A stretch of 64,000 bases of DNA from Psoroptes ovis (taxonomy: Eukaryota > Arthropoda > Arachnida > Sarcoptiformes > Psoroptidae), in contig PQWQ01000011.1 of the NCBI GenBank assembly GCA_002943765.1, forward strand, positions 620,001 through 684,000, given 5' to 3'. Each line of letters starts with the position of its first letter. Position 1 is the first letter of the stretch. The position numbers and the translations under genes were made by a program. This document shows positions 14,601-26,600 of this stretch, in pieces. Below the pieces are notes generated by a model. It searched no databases. It saw nothing but the letters and a program-made list of their open reading frames with translations, and was not told the origin of the DNA.

Positions 14601-17600
14601 AAATGAAAAAAATTCAACAAAGGTCGAATCGTATTCAATTTCATCTGGAATGACAAATGAAAATTATAATAAAAGTGCAAAATCAAATATTCATTCTTCG
14701 TCGATATCAAATGTAACATTTTCAAATGTTACAGCGAAAATTTATAATGAAAAATCAAATCAATTGAATAGAAAACCATCGTCATCATCATCAACATTCT
14801 GTCCAATTGTACATGATTCAAAAAATAATATAATATGGCCATCGACTGATTTGGGCATAATGTCCGTACAACCATGTCCATCAAATGAATATTATGGTAC
14901 AATGTTTCGATTTTGTGGCCATTCAAATATTTCAAGTGATCAACAGCAGCAAACGACAGCCAAATGGTCAAAACCAGATATGAATGAATGTCGTTTAATT
15001 AAACTACGACAATTGAATTATTTGGTAAGCGGATAATTTCTCTGTTTTTTCATAATGAATTATTTTGCAAAGGAAATTAAAAATTAATCAATCAATATCA
15101 TTGAAAATCGGAAAAAAAATCAATTCAATTCAATTAAAAATAATGGGAAAATGAAAGAAATGACAATTTTTTAATATTAATTTTTTTCAAATATAAAAAT
15201 GGAAAAATTTCTTATTTCATAATTTTACCCAACATATAGCCTTGAGGTATTTTCATCATATTTTCTGTTCAGTTGTATCATTATCAATATTTTTTGCTAT
15301 TCTTAGTTCATAAATGAGAAAAAAACACTGAAAGAAATGATAATTGATGAACTAAAAATTATTTGCTCATAATTGAAAATTGATGATGAAACAATTTTAT
15401 ATTTGATTGAAACTTTCTTCATTATTATTTTCAGATTTCTTGAAGATCTTTGTCCGTATCATATCGCATCGTCATATTTCTCCCTTTCAACTTAGTTCAT
15501 TAAAAAATTATAATTGAAATCATGTTTTCAGAAAACGAAATTGGGCCAAAATTTCCCGATTTTGTTTTGCTTAAAACATTTGAAACGTTTCCAAATACAT
15601 TTTGGTTCATGTCATATCAATTTGATTCAATTGTATTCAATTTCTACAATTTCACGAATGAAAATGCGAAATAAATTGAATGAATAATGGGAAAAGAACA
15701 GAATAAAATTAAAGAATTGAAGAGAGCGAGAGAGAGACAAAGAAAAAAAATGAAAATTGAAATTGAAATTTGAATTTAAATTGAAAAAATAATATAAACT
15801 GAACAACATAATCATAAAAACCACGTATAATAGCATTGGAATATAATAATAATAATAATAATAATAATATAACAATGAGATCAAATAAGGAAAAAAAGAG
15901 GAATTTTTTTCCTTTTCATTTCATTTCATTTCTTATCATGTTTAGAATTTTCAATGTTATTCTTTTGTTTAGTTACAGAGAAAAGTTCAGTGCTTAGAAA
16001 ATTTGAGAAAGAACAACAACAGCGATTCTACACCATTTGTATAACTCCAATGAGAATGAATGCACTATTGAAAAATATGCGTGCATTTGTTTCGATGATT
16101 GTGTTTTATTTCAACGGGAAATTTATTTCATTTCTTCAGAAAAGAAAAATCCTTATTTCTATTGTTTCTGTTGATAGATAGATAAATGTGAATAGATTGA
16201 TTGAAGTAAAAAAAGAAAATCTATCTTTTTTTTCAACACGAAAAGGGCTTGCACTGCACAAGAACTAATTCACCACAGGTTTTTTATTATATTAATAATT
16301 TCAATTTTATTTTGGTGAATTTTTTTTCGAGGGATTCGTGGATGCTAAATTCTTAGCTTCCGATCAATTCTATTCAATTTTTTCATCAATTTTTTTCTTT
16401 GCTTTCATCAAATCACGCAAATATTCCCATTTTTTTTCTCGTTGTTTTTTGCTGAATTTTGTGAAGCACACAGACACACACACATGTACAAATATTTACA
16501 GGAAATTGGTTTCGACACCATTGTCATTACTATTATTATCATCGTCAAGAATATTGAAATGATGATGATAATAATTTCGAGACACAAAAAAATAGAAATA
16601 AAAATGAAAATAAATCCAAAATATATTTTTGTTTTTTGCATTTTTATCGTAAATTTATACAAATTTCATGAATAATGATGTAAATTTTGCGTGTTAAAGT
16701 CAGATTATTTAGATGATTTAGATTGGATATCGTTATTATTATCGTTTCATCGATATATATCACATTGATTGATGTGAATATTAATTCTATTGGAATAAAT
16801 TTCCTTTATTCATTATACAAATTGATGATACAAATCCAATTTGTTGAAACCATACCCTCAGCCAAAATATATCACTCATTTTTCATTGATATCAAAACTT
16901 TTTATTTCCATCTAACTTTCTTTTTTTCCAATTTTGAATACAGTTAAATCAACATTCACGAAAACATCTGATTGATAGTTTATTTCTGTTCATTATTGAA
17001 TTGAAAAATTTATTAATTAAAAATCAAATGCACAATCAACAAGATTATTATAATACGCTAAAAATTTTCAATCTAATTTTGAAACAAATGAATGAACATA
17101 AAATACGTTTTGATCGCTATGATTATGAACAAAAACGTATGATGATCAATTTTATTCAGGTAAGTTTTCATAGTGTCAACACAAAGTTTCAAATTAACAA
17201 ATTTTTGGGCGAAAAAAAAATCAGAAACTTTTTAATTGAAACATATTGTAACATTTCTCATTTTTTTTTATTTCATTCATTCATTTATTCAAACGACGAT
17301 GAAACTTTTATAGTCTACCATCATAATAACGGATCGTTTATTCGATACGATCATACAACCAATCAATCATCAAAATCATAACATCAAAAATATTAATAAT
17401 ATTGATCATAATAATGTAAGTAATAATCACCATTACTTTGTTTAAATTATTACAATATGTAACAAACAAACAAAATGGATGAATAAATAAATGAATGAAT
17501 TAATAAACGAAAGTACAGCTATGAAATTATAATTGAAATATATAAATAAATGATAATAAAGAATAATAATTATATTAATAATTACTTCAGGGGTTTCTAC

Positions 17601-20600
17601 AAATGAAAAAAAAGTAAAACAATTTGGATGTAGACTTGTTATTATATTCTTAATAAGAGAAAATCCATAGCCAGAAAATAATAATAATATAATAACATTA
17701 TAATCAATAATAATAATAAAGTAAATTACATTTGATGTACATATTTTTCTTTCATTTCGTTCAAATACTAAAAAAAAGAAAACAAATGTTGTTTTCACTG
17801 CATTGAATTTACATTGAAAAAATATTTCGTTTTATTTTATTTTTCTTTTTTTTTCACTCTTCGCCAATCCAATATACATTGTAATAGATTTAACAATGAA
17901 TGAATAAATGGATGATGATGATGTACCATTTAATTTCATTTGATTTTTATTTTATTTTCATTTGATTTCACCAAAATAATAATGGATGAAATGGCTTTTA
18001 TTCGTTTTTTTTTTATTTTTTCCAATTCTCATTATCTTTTATTCTATTCTATTTTTTTTTATTCCATCATTTATTTTTGAAATGGAAAATTTTCATTTTA
18101 TTTGATTTTATTTTCTATTTTTATTTCATGTTTGAATTGAATTGAATGTACAGTAAAAAAAAAAAAAAATCAAATAAAACATTTCGATTTTTTCCTCGTT
18201 TCATCATTGTTTTGTTTCTCGAGACACATTCAATGATCCAATTTTTTTTGAATGTTTTTTTAGTTGTGTTAGTTTTCTTTTGTTTCACTTGATATGTCAT
18301 GATGATGATGATGATGATGTTCAACACAATGTTATTTGCTTGTGATTCAAACTATTATTCATTCTTTAAAAAAAAATGTTAACATAAAGCCGATTCATTG
18401 TGTGCATCCATCAAACAATGAATGTTGAATGTTTGAAAATCAAAAAGAAATCAAGAATTTCTGTTTTCTTTTATTTTATTTCATTCTATATTTTCATTAT
18501 AAAAAGGATCATCAACTATCAACTATCATCATCATCATCATTAGTGATCCATGGTTAATGGCCGAACCGAACCAAACAAAAAAAGAGAGAAAAACATTGT
18601 AAAAATAAAATGCATAAAACTTAATTTGAATGAGAGAACCAATGATTCCCATTTCACCATAATCATAATAATAATAGAAATAATAATATGATATCAAGGG
18701 GTCTTTGGTAAGGCCCTGAGATTTATTCCGATCGATCATTGTCAATGAGGTCGAATTTGGTTGAATTTTCTTTTCTTTTTTTTTTTGAATTTATTTTTCA
18801 TGTTTTACTGCTGTTATTGTCATTGTGTGTGTGTGTGATTATTTCTTATTATTTCTTCTCATTATTCTTGACATTATTACACAACACAAGCGATAACACA
18901 TATAACATAACCATAGCAAATGAAAGAAAGAAAAAAATTAGGTCTTAGTAACTGTGGCCATTTATTATTATTTGCCACAGTAGTTTTCTTTATTTTTTTA
19001 TTTTTTAAATGTATGCTTTGTGTTAAATGTCCAACAACTACAACAACATCGACAACGACAACATACCAATTAAATTTGGAAAATTTTCGTAAAGATCGTT
19101 GATTGTCTTCGAAATAAATAGGCAACAATATTGATAATGAAAATCAAAAAGAATAGGAAAAAATTGGCCAACAAAGCAAAAATTGACAATCAGATTTTCA
19201 ATTGACATTTTTCTTATTTCTTTCTTTTATTATTATTACATGTTTTCACTTGATTCAAGTTGAATTTTCTCCCATTTTACTTCTATTCAAGAAAACAAGT
19301 GAAAATACTTGAAATTTTTCCTTCTTTTTCCTTTTGTTTTTTTTTTGGTCGATTATTATTGAGCTGGTCGGTGATAAATGTTCATGTTTTTTCTCGCTAG
19401 TGTTTCATATGGAACACAAATTACAAATGATTACACGTTTATTTCCAATTAAACCAAGAAAAAAATATTGGCACAAAATAAGATCAAAGCTAGATTAATT
19501 ACCGAACGAACAAACGACTAATAATACTTAAGATTCGATTAGTTGTTATAAGATTTGTGTTTTTTTCTTGTTTCAATATGATTCGGTACAAATAATATTG
19601 CCAATAATAACAAAAACGGTAATAATAATCGTCGCCATCATCATCATCATCAAATACGATCAATTTGTACAAATTTGTTCAATTATTATTATTATTATTA
19701 TTACCAATATTATTATTAATATATCGCTTATTTTTATATCGTTGTTTGTTTGTCGATTATTACTTATTATTATTGATATTAATATTATTATTAGTTTTAC
19801 AAATTTATTTTTTTGTTTGTTGGTGTTTTGTTATTATTTTTAATTTTCGATGATTTTCAGTGTTTTTTTTTTCTCGATAGTTTTCTTGGTAATCTTTCTT
19901 GTTTGTGTTCCTTTCTAATGATTTCACCATTTTCATTGCACTTTCATTCATTTTCTTTCAATTCTCACAAAATCGATACATTTCGATATTATTATTATTA
20001 TTATTATTTGTATTTATTTATTGATTCAATTTGTTTGTTTGTTTGTTTATTTGTTATTTGTAAGATTTTTCCAACTAATATTTTCCTTGAATTCAATGTA
20101 AAATACATTAAATTTATTTATTTATTTCTATTTGTTTGTTTTATTCCATCTTATTCCATTGTGTATCTATCCTATTGGTGCGATAATATATTTATTATGA
20201 AATTGAAATTGAAATTGAAAATAAAAAAATAATAATGAAAATGAAAATATCAAGAAATCAATAACAACCGAATTGTTACTATTAATACAATCAATGCGAC
20301 TATTAATGGATAATGTATTACGTGCCTTTATATTAGCCTGTCAAGATGGTTCAATACAACATTTGAATATGATATTTGCAATGTATCGACCATTTTTTCC
20401 AGCAACAAAAAATTTAGGTAATTTTTTTTTTTTTTTTTTTTTTTGTTTGAATTTTGACATTCATTATTTTTATTTTCACTTCGATATACCCAAACATATC
20501 GTTTTTCTTTTTTTGAAAAAAAATTTCCATTATTTTTCATTATACACAGGAATCAATTTACGTTATCAAAAACAAAATGAACCAAAACTATTGATAACAT

Positions 20601-23600
20601 TGATTAAAACAAATGAAACTATCGATTTTGATGTTATGTGCAATAAATTATCATCGCCTTCAATGTCATTCTCATCATCCACATCCTCCAAATCGTTGCC
20701 ATCTTCAACATCGATCGACCCATATATGCAAGAATCATCATTAAACATATTACCATCGACTATCATTGTGAATGGTTTGTTTTGATTATTGAAATAATCA
20801 AATGAATTTTGTGATCAAGTACTATTTTTGAACCACTTTTTTTTCCTCTGACACATTTCAAATAGGTATGAATGAATTAGATGTTGGTGTAACTGAAATT
20901 TGGTTTAAAAATATTTTCGATAAAATAATTCAACCATCTATGATTGAAGATGATTCTAATAATTATGATGATTTTGATGATTTCGATAATTTCAATAATA
21001 ACGATAATGATGAAAATCAACGAAAAAATAGATCGAAATTGAAATCATTAACAAAAACAACAATAATTAATAAAAGTAATCATATTATTTCAATATCATT
21101 AGTACCAGCTGTATCGATTCAAGTTAATTTTGAAGTTGTTCCTTGTTTTGAAGTGGTTTTTCATTTTCATCATGACCAAAATGATAGTGAAAATTTTCAT
21201 CATCATCATAATGGAAAATATATGAGAGAAAATAGTACTGAAAATAGCCTGAAAAACGATGAAACAATTATCGAAAAGCTAAATACTACAAATAATAATA
21301 GCAATAACGATGATACTTATGACAAAAATAATAATAAAATAAATAAAACAACAAATTTCGATACAAATATAATCAAAAATAGTGATGATGATTATGTTGA
21401 TGATGAATCTATCATCACCAATACAAATAAATCATTATCAATCAATAAAATACAATTCGATACGATTCAATGCGCTCAATTGATAATTTCACATCGTAAA
21501 CAGTAAGTTTTTCCTTTTCTTTCCTTTTTTGTTTTCTTGTTTTATTGAAAAAACAAAATTCTTATCATAATTCTATACTGAAAATAATAATAATATTTGA
21601 AGGAAATAATAATTTTTTTTTGTTTACACAAAACTTTTATATTTATTGATAAATATTATTCTGTTGAAGAAGGCTAAGAATCTTTTATTCATCAATGATT
21701 GGTTTCAAGAGAAAATGATTCAAGAGTTTTCCCATTCACTCTTTATTTGTTTGTTTTTTTCCCATTCATTTCATTTTCTATTCAAAATTTGAAATTCAGA
21801 ATCATTCAAAGTGAATTTTCATTATTGAAACCATTGTTGTTGTTTGGGTTGTTGTCATCGATAATTATATTTCTTTACCACATTTAATTTAAGTAAATAT
21901 TAGAAAATTAAAACTATGATTACCACCCCCAATTGATGATGACAATGATCAGTGGGAAGAACTAAAATACTTGGCCACCAATCAACCAAGAATAAATGAC
22001 GATAAATTGATTTCAACCAAGAAAAAGTTTATCAAGTTTTTTTCTCTCGATTATAACTTGGTCAACAGCACTTTTGTTTGAATTGTTTGCACATTTTCAT
22101 TTTCATTTCATCATTCATTACATTATCAATTTTTACAGTCAATGGATATGTAATTAACGATGAAAATTAAATAAAAATTTATTTGCCCATCATCTCTCCA
22201 TCATCATCATCATTGATGATCATCGATGATGATGATACTAATTACATTTCGATATCTTGGATCAATTTTCTTCCAAGTTTTCTTCTCTTCGTTCATTTAC
22301 TCGAAAATGGAGATTAATTAAATTAATCAACGAGCTTTTAAAGTCAAAATTTCTATCATTATCAACATAATAAGATCACTATTTTGCGAGTTTTTCAGTT
22401 CAAAAAAATAAGAGAACATCCAAATTACCCAGAATAATACTAACAACATTATCATCGCCATCATCAATATCGAACCAAAGAATCGATGAAAATTTTCTTT
22501 CATCAAAAATAATTATAATCAAAATAATGATAATGATAAGGTCAAATAGATCATTTAAAAACGAAAATCTTCTTCCATCAACCAAACCAATAGGATTTGT
22601 GCGTTGATTTCGATAGAAAAATAGAAAATTCCATTAAAAAAAATAAAATTCTGGATTCAGGCTTCAATTCTTCCATTTTTCTTTCATTAATTCATTCATT
22701 CAATAATAAAAATAATAATAATGATAATCATACATGTCATCGTTGTTTAGGTTTTTTCTTATTAATCTATTCTCTTAGATTTTTCCCAGATTTAATGTTT
22801 CGCCTATTTTCATTTGATGAAATAATCATCATCATCATTGGTTCATTGAGTTTTACTGACAAGGGAACATTGCCAACTGCCGGATCGGGATCGAGATAAT
22901 TCTTGTATCATTTATTAGGGTATGCCTTGGCATAACTATTTCGAGGGGTCTTAGCTGCCACCTCTTTATCAGTGAGCGTGAGGGGGCGAAAAGAAGTGCA
23001 TGAGTTTTTAAGTGAAAAATTGTTCTTATCTGGGCCCTAGTTTATAGTTGAATCGACTCATTTTCATATTGTCGTTCGTGCTGATCATTTAATAAAGAGT
23101 GTTTCAATCAAGCTACCTGCAAGACAAGTAAGTGAATGATGAACATTGGCTGTTGATAAATTGAAGTCATATAAGATTCTCACAAGCGGCAGAGGTAAGT
23201 CTGATCGCCATCTCTTGATCACTGACCATTTTTCGATTGAAGATCCATCTCTCACCTTATGATGCTTATGAGAATCTTATATGATTACAATTTATCAACA
23301 GTCAATGTTCATCATTCACTTATCTTCCTTTGAACAGTCCACAGTGAAACACCCTTTAGTGTCGTGAAATTTCAGAAATGGTGCAGAAAATTTATGGAAA
23401 AATTGTTTGTAAAAAATCTTCCTGAAAATCATCGAAAAATTCCACGTGTTTCCTTGATTGCTATAAATTTCTATTCCATTGGTTTCTGAACATTTCCAGA
23501 AATTTCTGTTAATTTTGATTTCATATAAAAACCATTGTACTGTCAATTGCTATATCATCCATTTGAATTTTCCTCTGTGTTGTGTATAATTGATTTAAAA

Positions 23601-26600
23601 TTTTTCATCTGTTTCAAAATTAATCCAAATTCCCTTTATCACAAAGAATTGTAAGTCATCATTTTGTATTTGATTTAAATTTATAATATTCATTTGTAAA
23701 CTTTAATCAGAAATAAAAGTACAATTTTGGTTCAAATAAAAGTCGTCCATTGTTTTGAATTTCGCACGACACTTTAGTGTTTGAACTTCGGCAAAGTGAC
23801 TTACACAATGAACATTAATTGTGGATCATTATTAGAGGAACTTCGAAAGATAAATATCCCAAGACCATCTCGTGAGGCAAACGAAGCCGAAAAAGAGCTT
23901 TCGAGGAGCATTTTAGGTTTGATAAGAAAAATCGAAGAGGCTTCGAACTACGAAATGATCGAAGACGAGGAGCTTTTACCTGATCCGTCTGAAGATGAAA
24001 TTGAGTACGTCACCACCTTCGAACCACTGCAAGCGCCGACGGAATTCTTTACATACGAGTACATTGAAAGAGTATTGAAGTATAAAGACGAAGGACATTC
24101 ATTTTCATCCGTGCAACATATGTTCAGGAGGGTAAAACATGACAAGTACTTGACGAATTTCCGACGATATTTGGAGAAAATGGGCACAAATCGTGAAAAG
24201 TATGCGAAGATATCATCTCACTGCTGGACAATGTTCACCTCGGCAAGGGCTAATAACTCAACTATTCATGACCGGGATCTCCGTAGATGGGCGCTCGAAG
24301 AGGCTAGACGACTTCAATTGGTTGACTTCAGGGCTTCGAGTTCATGGATTTATGAATTTAAAAAGAGAAACAAAATCGTTTCTCGTAAAATTACCAAATT
24401 CGTCACAATGAAACAGCAAAGGGACAAAGAGGAAATAGAAAACAAAGGCGTCGAGTTTCTCCACGATTTCAATGAGGAAATAGTTCCGAACTTTTCGCCG
24501 GAGCAGATTATCAATACTGATCAGTCTGGCTATCAATACGAGATGCATGGTAACAGGACGTTATCGTTCGAAGGAGAAAGAGATACTTTAGATGCCGCTC
24601 GTTCATCTTCTTCTTTGACACATTCTTACACTATTCAGCCAATGATATCGATGGCAGGAAAACTTCTTCCACGGTTAATGATCGTCTTGCAAGAACCAAG
24701 CGGCAAATTCGGACCAAGAGTAGCTGCATCATTGCCAAGAATACCAGGAGTATTTATCACTTGTAGCAAATCAGGCAAAGTCGAGAAATCGATCTTGAAA
24801 GAGTGGGCAGACCAATGTCTTAATGCCGTCGTTGAAGAAAAAGCGTGTCTCGTTATTGATTCCTTTTCTTCTCACAAGGCCGCAGATCTATTCGAAATCG
24901 AAGGCAAAGAAATCACAATAAGGATGCTGCCAGAAGGCTCGACATCTTTCCTTCAGCCATTAGACGTATATTTTTTCCATCAGTGGAAAGACTTTATGAA
25001 AAGGTTCACTGAGCGAATCATCCTCGACGATCTTCCAGTTGTTCTACATGATCGAAAAACAGTTATCGTCGCTCACTCTCTAATTTGGAATCAGTTCAGA
25101 GCCCCGGTATTCAACACTATGATCTTGTTTGCATGGAAAAAATCTGGCTTTCCTGTCGACTGCCCGATGTTTGACCCGATCGATAAGGTTCTCTTTGATG
25201 TTTTGGACGAAAAATGTTCGATCGACTGCAATGTTTCGGCTTTTATTCAATGCGGTTACTGTAAAAAGCCTCTTTGCCTCATGCACTTCTTTTCGCCCCC
25301 TCACGCTCACTGATAAAGAGGTGGCAGCTAAGACCCCTCGAAATAGTTATGCCAAGGCATACCCTAATAAATGATACAAGAATTATCTCGATCCCGATCC
25401 GGCAGTTTGCAATGTTCCCTTGTGAGTTTCTTTGAATTTCTCCCTTCTCTTTAAAAGGATTAAATCAATATTAATTATTATTCGATGGTCGAAAAAAATA
25501 CAAAAATTTAAGCTCAAAGAATAAAGGGAATGATTGAAGATTTGCTCTATAAATGGATTGTTTGCCGAATAATGCACAGAGTAATACAAAGAAAAAAAAT
25601 TACCTCTTATCCCTTCTTTTCGTCAAGAATAATTCTTTATTGTAATTTTTCACAAAGCAAAAAAAAAAAAAAAAAAAAGAAAAACGAAATTAAATGAAAT
25701 GTTAATGTGTCTGATGTGTATTCACACACACACGCAAATCCTATTTTTTCAAGCAAAAAAAAAAAAAATCCAAGAAAGCAAAAGATACATTTGTATGAAG
25801 ATTTACTTGGATTTTTCCATTGTAAAAGTGTATCAAAATGAATGAAAACGAAAAAAAAAATTCCGGTTTGATTATTCTCAACAAAAAAAAAAAAAAAAAA
25901 AAAAAAAAAACATCAAGCAAAGATTAAGCTTTCTTATTCCATTTTGTCTCTTGTCTTCTTCAAATGCGCTTCTTTTAATTCACTTGAATGAACACATACA
26001 CACACAGGCACACATTTGAAATCACATTAGTAAATGGTTTTTTTCTTCTAAGATTTTTCTGTTTTTTTGCGGAAAATTTTTGAAATACAAATCTTCAAAC
26101 AAACAAAACTAAAAACAAACAAAACGAAAATCTTTTCTCTTCTCTAACAAATAGACCGTTGAAAATTTAATTTTGGATGTAACACAAACGAATTCAAATG
26201 TATTTTTACATTGATTATTTTGCTGTATTTCTTAGGTTTTTCTCTCCAAGTACTCGCTAGTGTATTTTAGGTGTGTTTGTTTGTGTACGAATTCTTCAAT
26301 TTCTTAGAATCAATTATCGATTATCGATTCATCATTATCATTGATTGAATTTATATTTTTGGTCGAAAAATTTTGATCAAATAATTTGTAAATTGTTTTT
26401 TCTACTTTCTCTTCATTCAATTTCTTATCACTGTTTGTCAATATAAGGAAAATTATTGAAAATTTATTCCATTTCTGAGTTTGTTTTCCATTCATTTTCT
26501 CTGATATTGGCCACATTTGCTTATCTCTAAGAACTTTAATAATTCATGATTTGATATATTCCAAGCTATTATCCCAAACATCTTGAGATTTTTCCAATTT

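Larger units (their letters stand above)
22855..25427 (+). mobile_element. pogo/Tigger-like DNA transposon, complete
   Basis: Two inverted repeats bound a 2.57-kb unit with one intact transposase. The internal DNA is clearly richer in GC than the flanks. The repeats match over 145 bases with one mismatch (22860-23004 against 25278-25422) and extend 5 more bases with one mismatch. The target-site duplication is not clear: TA occurs at 22854-22855 on the left, but the matching right position reads TT. Near-identical TIRs and an unbroken frame indicate recent insertion (inference). Confidence 0.92.

Noticed and set aside
15954..16181. 75-codon plus-strand frame in GPCR intron 3
   Set aside because: More even composition, but no splice sites that keep phase between exons 3 and 4, which already join in phase 0.
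23948..24548. Minus- and plus-strand frames within the transposase
   Set aside because: Shadows of the main transposase frame.
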